A DNA stretch of 64,000 nt, taken from positions 1 to 64,000 of the forward strand of contig NZ_CALMFY010000151.1 in assembly GCF_937863485.1 (NCBI RefSeq), read 5' to 3'. The position numbers were made by a program, and so were the translations under genes. Origin of the DNA: an uncultured Nostoc sp. Lineage in GTDB: Bacteria > Cyanobacteriota > Cyanobacteriia > Cyanobacteriales > Nostocaceae. Under the pieces are notes generated by a model that was not told where the DNA came from, made no database searches, and was given only the letters and a program-made list of their open reading frames with translations. This document shows positions 1 to 8,520 of the stretch, piece after piece; the stretch's first letter is position 1; each line of letters starts with the position of its first letter.

Positions 1-1431
1 CAGGGGGGCAGAGGAGCAGAGGGGCAATACTTTTCTGCCATTTCTTCATCATCTCTGACTTATTCTTCATCACTCGATGAGATTGAGGAAAAGAAACCGT
101 TTGACCCGTTTGCAGATGCGCCGAATTTGCCGATTTCAAAGCCAGCATCTCAAATCAAACCTATCTTACTAGGTGCAGCTTTGGTAGGAATTGTAGTCTT
201 AGGCGGTGGTACTTACTTTTTGACTCGCCCTTGTGTAATGTCTGAGTGTAAAGAAATACAAAACGCCGAGCAATTAAAAACAAGATCCCCGCAACTGATG
301 CGCCGCGCTAAGTCTGAAAAAGAATTAGTAGCTGTACAACAGCAGCTTACAACAGCCAATGCAGCCCTGAATGCAATTCCTAGTTGGTCACCCCGTTTCC
401 AGGTGTCAGAAGAACTAAAAGCAAGTTTGTCTGGACAGTCAGAAAAAATCAACCAGGTGGTCAAGGCTTTACAGACTGCATCTTTGGCGACACAAAAAGT
501 TCAAATTCCTGCAAATAGCCTAAAGGAATTACAAAGTAGACAACATTTATGGCAACAGGCTATAGCACCACTAGAAGCTATAAGTTCCGATAATGAACTC
601 TATGGGCTAGTGCAAGGGAAATTATTTGATTATCGTCCCCGTTTGCAGGCTGTAAATCAGCAGATATTTACTGAGGAAAAATGGCTGAAAAAATTAACAG
701 CAGCAAAATCTGTAGCTAATGCAGCCAAGAATCGGGAAGCTACTGCTAAATCTTTGAATGACTGGCAAAAGGTTCAGTCTACTTGGCTGGTAGCCATTAA
801 TGCCTTAAATAGCATTCCCATAACTAGCCCTGGATACCAAGAAGCCGAAAAGCTGTTGGTAGATTATAAACCTAAACTAGTAGCGGCACGCGATCGCGCT
901 ACTAAAGAACAATTAGCTGCTAGAACCTACCAACAAGCCGTTAGCACCGCCAAGCAAGCCAAAGTTTATCAGCAACAAAACCAATGGCTTGCAGCGGCGA
1001 CATACTGGGATCAGGCTTTGCAAACTGCTAAAAAAGTTTCCCAAGATAGCTTGTACTACACTCAGGCTCAGTCTCTCATCGAACCCTATTCAACAGCCCT
1101 CAAACAAGCACAAGAAAAACTACAAGTTGTTAGTAGTTTGCAACAAACCCGCACTGATTTGGATAAAACCTGTATTAATGGAATTCGGATTTGCACATTT
1201 AGCATAGACAAAACAAGAATTATTGTTAGGTTAACGCCTGAGTATGACCAAATAAGGCAAAATAATTTGGCTAATCCTTATTCTGAAAATTCTAATACTG
1301 CTGTTGATATTACCAATCACTTGCAAATCTTACGGGAAGCTTTAGCTGTAATTAGTGACAATGCAAACTTGTCCCTTTTCCTCTACGATTCTCAAGGTCA
1401 GGTAATTTATACGCGGACTTTGGGTGGGTAA
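1..1431 (+). CDS. Membrane-anchored coiled-coil protein, 5' end outside window
   Basis: The reading frame is open from base 1 to the stop at 1431, and the first usable start codon in frame is a TTG at 127. The true start therefore probably lies upstream and this is a C-terminal part. Read from the TTG, residues about 13-32 form one membrane helix (rich in G, V, I, L). A long Lys/Gln/Ala-rich helical region follows, with three spaced repeats of the type 'L..W..A...L..IP...P.Y'. Bases 1-40 resemble a low-complexity intergenic repeat and would encode a Gly/Glu linker. A single helix followed by such a domain is common behind cyanobacterial Ser/Thr kinase domains, so a kinase tail is possible, but no catalytic motif is visible here. 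Function unknown. Confidence 0.7.
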   Translation, partial: QGGRGAEGQYFSAISSSSLTYSSSLDEIEEKKPFDPFADAPNLPISKPASQIKPILLGAALVGIVVLGGGTYFLTRPCVMSECKEIQNAEQLKTRSPQLMRRAKSEKELVAVQQQLTTANAALNAIPSWSPRFQVSEELKASLSGQSEKINQVVKALQTASLATQKVQIPANSLKELQSRQHLWQQAIAPLEAISSDNELYGLVQGKLFDYRPRLQAVNQQIFTEEKWLKKLTAAKSVANAAKNREATAKSLNDWQKVQSTWLVAINALNSIPITSPGYQEAEKLLVDYKPKLVAARDRATKEQLAARTYQQAVSTAKQAKVYQQQNQWLAAATYWDQALQTAKKVSQDSLYYTQAQSLIEPYSTALKQAQEKLQVVSSLQQTRTDLDKTCINGIRICTFSIDKTRIIVRLTPEYDQIRQNNLANPYSENSNTAVDITNHLQILREALAVISDNANLSLFLYDSQGQVIYTRTLGG

Positions 1432-1433
1432 GT

Positions 1434-1677
1434 AGAAAAGTTAGGAGTTAGGAGTGAGGAGCTAGGAATATATGCGGTAATTCGTGATCAACATCGCGCT
1501 TGCGAATGATTCGATCGCAATCACAGATCAGATTCTGGTACTCTCAAAATCGCGCTGATTGCATTTGTGGAGAAGGCTTTCTGAAGAAGCGATCGCTCAA
1601 CTGAACCGAGCGCTATTGATTGCTCTTGATCTGCCAGGGCAAGATGATAAAATACTCTTGGATGTAGATTAATTCCC
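1434..1677. other. Intergenic, heptamer repeat and decayed coding traces
   Basis: A short tandem run of the type TTAGGAG/TGAGGAG lies at about 1438-1466. The rest has two HIP1 sites and a short open frame ending in TAA at about 1672 whose residues (EAIAQLNRALLIALDL) look protein-like but lack a start. Probably remnant DNA. Confidence 0.3.
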
Positions 1678-2454
1678 TCACCTTATTAACTGCGCGGCGG
1701 AATTGAAAAATTGACGACACAACCCCTTCGTGACTAAAACTGTTGTCAACAAGTTAGCGAAAGCAACCATGAACATAATCAAAATTTCGTAAGATACTGC
1801 GTCCAGAGGTTTTACACCAGCTAATAACTGTCCGGTGGTAATTCCTGGTATTGCGACCATACCTATGAGGATCATTTGATTGAGAGTAGGAATCAATCCG
1901 GCTCTGATGGCGTCTTTGCGGTATTGGCTAACTGCTTGCTCTGGAGTTGCGCCTAAGCTCAAATGGGTTTCTATTTCGAGATAGCTGGAATTAATGGTGC
2001 TGACAAGGCGATCGCCTGCGATCGCTGCTGCATTAGTAGCATTACCTAAGACTATCCCTGCTAGGGGAATTATATACTGTGGTTCATACCATCTTTCTGG
2101 TTGAATGATCAAAAAGTTGGTGTAAAGCACTGTCAGGGCGGTACTAATTAAAATTGCACCCCACACCAAAGGCAACACATAAGGAATTTTTTGGCTGATG
2201 CGATTTCGTGCGACAATCGCCGTAATTGTCAGCATTATTGCTAATAGCGCCAAAACTGCCCAAGCATTGTCTAAAGCCAAGATGAAATCTAAAATGTATC
2301 CCAATACAAGTAGTTGTAAGATGGTTCTCCCAGTAGCAAGGGCTAAGTTAAACTCTAATCCTAATTTTTCCCACGCAGATAAACCAATGGCGATCGCCAT
2401 CAATCCCACAGCAATAGCTAAATCCACGAAATCCAGCTTGATCAGATCCTGCAT
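1678..2454 (-). CDS. fetB: FetB-like (UPF0014) ABC permease
   Basis: Integral membrane protein of the UPF0014/FetB (YbbM) family, the permease half of an ABC exporter linked in E. coli to iron homeostasis. About seven hydrophobic segments are visible. The family hallmark 'IIPLAGIVLGNATNAAA' lies in the middle and 'R.GLIPTLNQM...G.VAIPGITTGQLL' near the C-terminus. The frame can be opened at 2496, but the ATG at 2454 is preceded by AGGAG at about 11 bases and gives the usual N-terminus, so I prefer it. No FetA-type ATPase is adjacent. It ends just downstream of the previous gene in convergent orientation. The assignment to a family is firm; the substrate is inferred. Confidence 0.85.
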   Translation of the reverse strand: MQDLIKLDFVDLAIAVGLMAIAIGLSAWEKLGLEFNLALATGRTILQLLVLGYILDFILALDNAWAVLALLAIMLTITAIVARNRISQKIPYVLPLVWGAILISTALTVLYTNFLIIQPERWYEPQYIIPLAGIVLGNATNAAAIAGDRLVSTINSSYLEIETHLSLGATPEQAVSQYRKDAIRAGLIPTLNQMILIGMVAIPGITTGQLLAGVKPLDAVSYEILIMFMVAFANLLTTVLVTKGLCRQFFNSAAQLIR

Positions 2455-2781
2455 GGGTTCTCTATCTCCTGGTATTTTGTTATCAAAGCAGCCCACATGC
2501 CTGGAACTTTGATCCGATGTGTTGGATCTTGGTTGATATATATCACTTTCATCAATTCAAAATTCAAAATGGTACGACCAAAACATGGCAAACACCTAGT
2601 ATATCTACTATCTGTAAATTAAATGTGCGGTAGTTGACCACCACACAATTTAAGTAAAAACCCTAATAGATGCGTATCTTGGGCGATAGTCTTTTAGTAG
2701 CTCCTCTTTGATTAATAATTCAATCAGCAAAAATTGACTGTTGAAGTGCATCCTTTGTATCTCCCGATAAAATGAGAACTC
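2455..2781. promoter_or_regulatory. Divergent intergenic region, fetB-like / aminotransferase
   Basis: About 330 bases separate two divergently transcribed genes, so both promoters should be here. I see an ATTCAAA-type tandem repeat at about 2555-2570 but no clear regulator box. Confidence 0.3.
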
Positions 2782-3948
2782 ATGATCCAAAGTGTAAATC
2801 CCATCCCTGCCTTTGATATTAAGCAGCAATACACCACCATCGAAGCAGAAGTAAGTGCAGCTGTATTAGAGGTTCTGGCTTCTGGCCGCTATATTGGCGG
2901 CCCCTTAGTCGAAGGCTTTGAGCAACAGTTTGCTGCTTATAATACTGTTACTGAATGTGTGGCTTGTAATTCTGGTACTGATGCGCTCTACTTAGCATTA
3001 CGAGTCTTGGAAATTGGTGCAGGCGATGAAGTGATTACAACGCCTTTCACCTTTATTGCGACATCTGAAGTGATTAGCGCCGTGGGTGCAAAGCCTGTTT
3101 TCGTTGATATTGACGCTACTACGTTTAATTTGGATGTAGAGCAAGTGGCGACAGCGATTACACCCAAAACCAAAGCGATTATCCCGGTTCACCTATTTGG
3201 ACAACCTGTGGATATGACATCATTGATGGCGATCGCTCAGTCTCACAATTTGTCAATAATTGAAGATTGTGCTCAGTCTACAGGGGCGATTTGGGCTGAT
3301 CAAAAAGTAGGAAGCATTGGACATATTGGTTGCTTTAGTTTCTACCCTACCAAAAATCTTGGTGGTTGCGGCGATGGCGGGGCAATAACGACTAATGACC
3401 CAGCGATCGCTACTAAACTGCGAATACTACGGGATCATGGTAGTAAAATTCGATATTTACACGAGGAAATAGGTGTAAATAGCCGCTTGGATGCTCTCCA
3501 AGCAGCTATTTTGCAAATTAAGCTGCGTTATTTAGATATTTGGAATGATCGCCGCCGAGATATCGCCAATTATTACTATCAGTTCCTTAGCCAAGTTCCA
3601 GAGATCGTTCCGCCCCAAGAATTATCTGGGGGTATTGGGGTATGGAATCAATACACTGTTCGCATATCAGGTCAAGGGCGAAATGGTTCTAGTGCCAAAT
3701 ATCGAGATTGGGTGCGTAATCAATTGCAAGAGCAGGGCGTGAGTTCAATGATTTACTATCCCCACCCTTTACATTTGCAGCCAGTTTATCAAAGTCTAGA
3801 CTATCAAATTGGGGACTTACCAATAGCAGAGCAAGCTTGTCATGAAGTCATATCCTTGCCTATGTTCCCAGAATTGACACAACAGCAGCAAGACCAGGTG
3901 ATTTATGCGTTGAAGGATTGTTTGGGAATAGGGAATAGGGAATTTTAA
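2782..3948 (+). CDS. DegT/DnrJ/EryC1/StrS-family aminotransferase
   Basis: PLP-dependent sugar aminotransferase (fold type I, ArnB/WecE/DesV group), which transaminates keto-sugar nucleotides for surface polysaccharide or glycan synthesis. The PLP lysine is K191 in 'YPTKNLGG'. 'NSGTDAL' (residues 63-69) binds the cofactor phosphate, and 'EDCAQS' carries the Asp that contacts the pyridine nitrogen. At 388 residues it has normal family length. The last residues (GIGNREF) are encoded by a GGGAATA tandem repeat that runs into the stop, so the extreme C-terminus looks shaped by repeat expansion. The start is an ATG with only a weak GAGA upstream. No other sugar-nucleotide gene is next to it, so the exact substrate cannot be inferred. 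Confidence 0.9.
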   Translation: MIQSVNPIPAFDIKQQYTTIEAEVSAAVLEVLASGRYIGGPLVEGFEQQFAAYNTVTECVACNSGTDALYLALRVLEIGAGDEVITTPFTFIATSEVISAVGAKPVFVDIDATTFNLDVEQVATAITPKTKAIIPVHLFGQPVDMTSLMAIAQSHNLSIIEDCAQSTGAIWADQKVGSIGHIGCFSFYPTKNLGGCGDGGAITTNDPAIATKLRILRDHGSKIRYLHEEIGVNSRLDALQAAILQIKLRYLDIWNDRRRDIANYYYQFLSQVPEIVPPQELSGGIGVWNQYTVRISGQGRNGSSAKYRDWVRNQLQEQGVSSMIYYPHPLHLQPVYQSLDYQIGDLPIAEQACHEVISLPMFPELTQQQQDQVIYALKDCLGIGNREF

Positions 3949-3978
3949 TATTTACTACTCCCCACTTCACATTAAAGA

Positions 3979-4725
3979 CTAAGCGATCGCGCGGCTGCTA
4001 GCAGTTGTTAAGGCTTCCACTAAGCCACGCACAGCGGCAATCATGGCTACTTCGCTATTGAGTTGATTGATGGCGGAACCAACACCAACACCAGCAGCAC
4101 CAGCAGCGATCGCTAATGGTGCAGTAACGTTAGAAATGCCTGAAGCACACAATACTGGCACTGACACCACACGGGAAATCTCAAAAGCTGCTGCCAAAGT
4201 GGGAGCAGCTTTTTCAATTAATCCTAAAGTTCCAGGGTGAACTGGGTTACTGCTAGTACCGCCTTCGGTTTGGATAATGTCCGCTCCAGCTTTCACCAGT
4301 TCTTCTGCTAACTGTACCTGTTGATCTAGTTCCAAAATGTGGGGAACGGTGACAGATAGGGTAATTTCCGGGAAAAGAGCGCGGGTTTGCTTAGTCAGCG
4401 CTAGCACTTCTGGAGCCTCAAAACGGCGTCCTTGAGCATAGAAGGAATCGAAATTCCCGATTTCAATTAAATCAGCACCAGCTGCCACAGCTTGCACAAA
4501 TTTTTCTGGTTCTACTGCTGATACACAAATTGGTAATTTTGTCAAATTTTTAGCTAGCTGTACCAAGGTTGGATCGGCGGCAATATCGACAAAAGTAGCA
4601 CCGCCAAATTCAGCAGCTTTGACAGTCGCAGCGACGCTAGCGGCGTCGAAGTTATTCAAGCCGCTGATCACTTTCAGAACGCGGCGGTTATTAAATGCAC
4701 GTTGGAGTGGAGAATGCATCGTCAT
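3979..4725 (-). CDS. Ycf23-like DUF561 protein
   Basis: A 248-residue protein of the DUF561/Ycf23 family, found in cyanobacteria and in some plastid genomes. The sequence has a TIM-barrel look: repeated beta strand/alpha helix units, 'ADLIEIGNFD', 'AGADIIQTEGG' (about residues 147-157) and a Gly-rich C-terminal phosphate-binding type segment 'AAGAAGVGVGSAI'. No function has been firmly established for the family. It is convergent with the aminotransferase gene. Two Met codons (residues 1 and 3) could serve as start. Family call is firm, biochemical role unknown. Confidence 0.85.
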   Translation of the reverse strand: MTMHSPLQRAFNNRRVLKVISGLNNFDAASVAATVKAAEFGGATFVDIAADPTLVQLAKNLTKLPICVSAVEPEKFVQAVAAGADLIEIGNFDSFYAQGRRFEAPEVLALTKQTRALFPEITLSVTVPHILELDQQVQLAEELVKAGADIIQTEGGTSSNPVHPGTLGLIEKAAPTLAAAFEISRVVSVPVLCASGISNVTAPLAIAAGAAGVGVGSAINQLNSEVAMIAAVRGLVEALTTASSRAIA

Positions 4726-4794
4726 GGTTGGGCTTTTGAAGCTATGAAAATTAGGTATATTCTACCGTCCCTCAGTTGATGAGGGACTAAATTA

Positions 4795-6747
4795 CTATGG
4801 CAGTTGCCAAATCTTGATAGTTTTATCCTTACCGCCACTAACCAAAGTTTTGCCATCTGCACTGAAAGCGATCGCATAAACTTCGGCTGAATGTCCATTA
4901 AAGGTGTGTATTGCCTCTCCCGTGTTCAGTTTCCAGACTTTTACAGTCTTGTCATCACTACCACTAGCAATATATTCCCCATTTGGGCTGAAGGCGATCG
5001 CATTTACATCAGCTAAATACCCCGGAATAGTGCGTATTTCCATGCCTGTGTCCAGTTTCCACACTTTGATGGTTTTGTCATCGCTAGCACTAGCTAACAT
5101 CTGACCATCTTGGCTAATTGCAACGTCATTCACATCGCCTAAATGCCCCATAATGGTATTTATTTCCTTACCAGTATTCAAATTCCAGACTTTAATAGTT
5201 TTATCCTTACTGCCACTGACAATAGTCTTACCATCCGGGCTGATGGCAACGGAAAAAACATCCCCTTAATGCCCCGTAATAGTACTTATTTCCTTACCAG
5301 TATTCAAATTCCAGACTTTGATGGTTTTGTCATAACTACCACTGACAATAGTCTCACCATCCGGGCTGATAGCAACAGAATTAACGAAGTCTTTATGACC
5401 ATTCAAAGTGCGGCTTTCCTTACCAGTATTTAAATTCCAGACTTTGATAGTTTTATCCTTGCTGCCACTGACAACAGTCTTTCCATCTGGGCTGATGGCA
5501 ACAGCATAAACCCAGTCTGAATGCCCGGTAAGAGTACGAATTTCATGCCCACTTTCGATGTTCCAAATTTTGACAGTTTTGTCATCGCTGCCACTGGCAA
5601 GGTTATTAGTTAAAGAGTTAGAGTTCATAGCCAGGGAATTAACTTCACCTAAATGCCCAGTTAGAGTTGTGATAGACGCTAAGCTTCGTAAATATATATA
5701 TCCCCCTAACCCCAATAGCACAACAGCACCCCCCACCAGCAGTTTACTTTTCCACTGGATTTTCGGCGGTGCAACAGTGGCGAGTAAAGCAGATGGCGGT
5801 GCAACAGTGGCGAGTAAAGCAGATGGGGGTCTATACTGATCCATTGATAGCGGCTGTAAGCTTGAATCCAAATCTAGGAGGACTTCATCCGCTGACTGGT
5901 AACGCTCCTCGATATTTTTTTGTAACAGCTTACCTAGTACATTTTTTATGGATGCAGATATTGGCAACCTCACGTGTTGCTGCCAGTGTGTTACCCAGCC
6001 GTAGCCCTCTTCAGCCCAGAGTTCAGAGGGGTTAATTCTTGTTAACAGATGAAAGCAAGTCACACCCAAACTGAATAAATCGCTAGCCGCATAAGCGCGA
6101 CGCAGTTTCATTTGTTCAATTGGCGCATAGCCATAGGAACCAATACTCGTGCCTGTATTATCCAAAGAATTTGTAGTTAACTGCTTGGCAACGCCAAAAT
6201 CAATCAGCACTAACTTGCAATCGCTTTGGCGACGGATAATATTTTCTGGCTTAATGTCGCGGTGAATTACCTGATGTTCGTGGACAAACTTCAAAACAGG
6301 TAATAATTCACTCAAAACTTCCCAAATCTTGTCTTCACTGAAAATTCCTTGTTGTCGTAACTCCTGCCCTAAAGTTTGCCCTTTGATCAACTGCTGCACC
6401 AAATATAAATAGTTATCCTGCTCAAAATAAGCATACAAAGTGGGAATTTGAGGATGTTCTCCTAGCTGTTGCAGACGCCGTGCTTCTTCTTGAAATAATT
6501 CCGTTGCCTTATGCAAAGCGGTACTTCCTTGGACTTGGGGTGCTAGCTGCTTAACTACACAATGCTCTTTGAGCTTGTCTTCATCCTCTGCCAAAAAAGT
6601 TCTGCCAAATCCGCCGCCTCCCAGTGGTTGAATAATGTGGTAGCGGTTTCGTAGCCGTGGTAGTAATCTTGTCCCGCAACTTTGACAAAAATTTATGCCA
6701 TTAGGGTTGAGGGGCTTCATGCAACTGAGATTGAGGCAGTAGCTCAT
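4795..6747 (-). pseudogene. Ser/Thr kinase-WD40 gene interrupted by in-frame TAA
   Basis: One continuous frame of about 650 codons broken only by TAA at 5266-5268. N-terminus: a Cys4 zinc ribbon (C4, C9, C21, C24), then a PknB-type kinase domain (about 34-300) with glycine loop 'GGGGFGRT', 'HRDIKPEN' and 'DFGVAK'. A proline/alanine linker, one membrane helix and seven WD40 repeats follow. Membrane receptor-like Ser/Thr kinases with this layout are typical of Nostoc. The stop falls in the 'GH-x-GDV' start of blade 4, where the next blade reads GHLGDV (codon TTA), so a single T-to-A change explains it. The upstream part (493 residues) keeps kinase and three blades; the downstream part (4795-5265) keeps the other four, which cannot close a propeller alone. 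It may be a pseudogene, a truncated but active kinase, a readthrough site or a sequencing error. Confidence 0.8.
5765..5824 (-). repeat. 30-bp perfect tandem duplication inside kinase linker
   Basis: Two identical 30-bp units (5765-5794 and 5795-5824) encode a doubled SALLATVAPP in the linker between the kinase domain and the membrane helix. Being a multiple of three it keeps the frame. Confidence 0.9.
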
Positions 6748-6956
6748 AGTTAGGCATCTATCACCCGTTGTAATCTATGATAAATACTTCCTGTGCATCC
6801 CTTAGTATTTCTGATCGCTATGTTGTAAAATTTTGCTTTTGGAGCTTATTGTCCTAATTCAGCTAGGTATTAAATGCAGCATAGCGCCACTATACTCATA
6901 AAGTTCAGTAAATGCCTATACGAAAATAATTAAGTTATGCCTTTCAGGAGGAATAC

Positions 6957-7769
6957 ATGACTGAAGAAATAATGGTAAAGTTTGACGAGAAAGAAATACT
7001 TGAACTCTGGGATAATAGAGCTACAGACTGGGATATTCAAGTTGGCGAGGATGGCGATAGCAATCGAATTCTAAACTCAGATCCGGTACTATGGAGTTTC
7101 GCTGGTAATGTTGCGGGATTGTCTGTCCTCGATGCTGGTTGTGGCACAGGATATCTGGCACGCCAACTTTGCCTTAAAGGTGCCAGTGTAACTGCTATAG
7201 ATTTTTCACCTCAGATGATAGAAATTGCCCAATTCAGAGCTAGCCAAAAGAATCTAGATATAGATTTTCATTTGGATTCATGCACTGAACTCAAGTCGCT
7301 TCCAGATGAGCAATTTGATATTATCATCTCGAATTACGTTCTCATGGATTTGCTTGATCTCGAAGGAGCAATCAGGGCATTCAATCGTGTTCTTAAGCCT
7401 AGTGGTATTGCAATCCTTGTGTTCTCACATCCTTGCTTTCCCCAAGGCAACTCGACAACTGTAAATGAGGATGGGACAGTTTGTTATGGTTGGGCTTCTT
7501 CTTACTTTGAAAGGACACAACGCAACGATGAACCTTGGAACCATTTTACAACACCATTTATCTGGTTTCACCGTCCTCTTTCCGACTACTGGAAAGCCTT
7601 CAAGGCAGCAGGTTTTTCTGTGGACGAATTTGAAGAACCAAGAATTACCCCAGAACGATATCATCTTGCAGAAAACGACCGGAAGCTTTTCAATTCCAAA
7701 ACACGTCCCTATTCGGTAGTTTTTAAACTCCTGAAGGTTAAAGGATTATATAGCAACCCGATATTCTAG
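6957..7769 (+). CDS. Class I SAM-dependent methyltransferase
   Basis: A 270-residue Rossmann-fold methyltransferase. Motif I 'VLDAGCGTGYLAR' at about residues 58-70 binds S-adenosylmethionine, 'VTAIDFSPQMI' supplies the acidic residue for the ribose, and 'FDIIISNYVLMDL' is the post-II motif. The C-terminal part ('HPCFPQ...', 'FHRPLSDYW') resembles the small-molecule methyltransferases of the UbiE/Methyltransf_11-25 group; the substrate cannot be told. AGGAGG lies about 6 bases ahead of the ATG at 6957, which settles the start. It stands alone between a minus-strand kinase and a minus-strand Uma2 gene. Confidence 0.85.
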   Translation: MTEEIMVKFDEKEILELWDNRATDWDIQVGEDGDSNRILNSDPVLWSFAGNVAGLSVLDAGCGTGYLARQLCLKGASVTAIDFSPQMIEIAQFRASQKNLDIDFHLDSCTELKSLPDEQFDIIISNYVLMDLLDLEGAIRAFNRVLKPSGIAILVFSHPCFPQGNSTTVNEDGTVCYGWASSYFERTQRNDEPWNHFTTPFIWFHRPLSDYWKAFKAAGFSVDEFEEPRITPERYHLAENDRKLFNSKTRPYSVVFKLLKVKGLYSNPIF

Positions 7770-7808
7770 TTCCATCCATCTACGTCTGTAGGGTCTTTTA
7801 CCACTATC

Positions 7809-8351
7809 CTAGTCAAACTCTGGAGGCCACAAATCTGTAATTGGTACTTCCCATCCTGGAAGCAGTTCGGGAACTGTTAAAATATCGCCATCACGAAGTA
7901 TTATTACCTCTTGTCCAAAGTTGTAAACTTCAACAATCCGCTCATCTGGATTGAGCAAAATTCCTACCTTAGTTCCCAAACTCAGAAATTCTTGAATCTT
8001 GGCTCTCAGATCCTCTAAATTATCACTAGGGGACTTCACCTCTACAGTCAAATCGGGAGCCAATTGAGCAAAAGATTTGGGACTGTGACGCAAGCGTTCA
8101 GCTAAAACAAATGAGGCGTCCGGTGCGCGTAAATCTGAATTTGGCAATCTGAAACCAGCGCTAGAAGCTGCTGTTCGTCCTAGTTTGCGCGGTCTTACCC
8201 AATTACGTAATTCGGCAATCATTGCAGCTGCTACTTCATCTGATTCGTATCCTGATGGACTCGAAACAATAATATTACCCTTGATTAGTTCCATCCGATA
8301 GTCAGGATACTGTTGCTGCATTTTTTCCAAGTCATCAAGCGTTAGGGACAT
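7809..8351 (-). CDS. Uma2/DUF820-family putative restriction-fold endonuclease
   Basis: Member of the Uma2 (DUF820) family, very abundant in cyanobacteria, with a PD-(D/E)xK nuclease fold. 'MELIKG' near the start, 'RAPDASF' and 'LTVEVKSPSD' carry the expected acidic and lysine residues. The frame opens at 8450, but the ATG at 8351 follows AGAGG at about 5 bases and gives the standard N-terminus (MSLTLDDLEKM), so I use 180 residues. The biological role of the family is not established; copies are often mobile. Convergent with the methyltransferase gene. Confidence 0.85.
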   Translation of the reverse strand: MSLTLDDLEKMQQQYPDYRMELIKGNIIVSSPSGYESDEVAAAMIAELRNWVRPRKLGRTAASSAGFRLPNSDLRAPDASFVLAERLRHSPKSFAQLAPDLTVEVKSPSDNLEDLRAKIQEFLSLGTKVGILLNPDERIVEVYNFGQEVIILRDGDILTVPELLPGWEVPITDLWPPEFD

Positions 8352-8520
8352 AAAACCTCTGATTATCACACGCCCTGTATTTATATTATGGACAGACCTC
8401 TCCAGGAGCGATCGCCCCATGAATTTCCTAGTCATCGCCAAACCTGTCACTCCAAAGGCTTCCTATGTTCTGCTGGATCGTGAAAAAATAGGAATAAGCA
8501 GTAAAATCGAATATTATTGC

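Noticed and set aside
5143-5839. Plus-strand frames over the WD40 region
   Set aside because: Antisense shadows of the periodic WD40 repeats.
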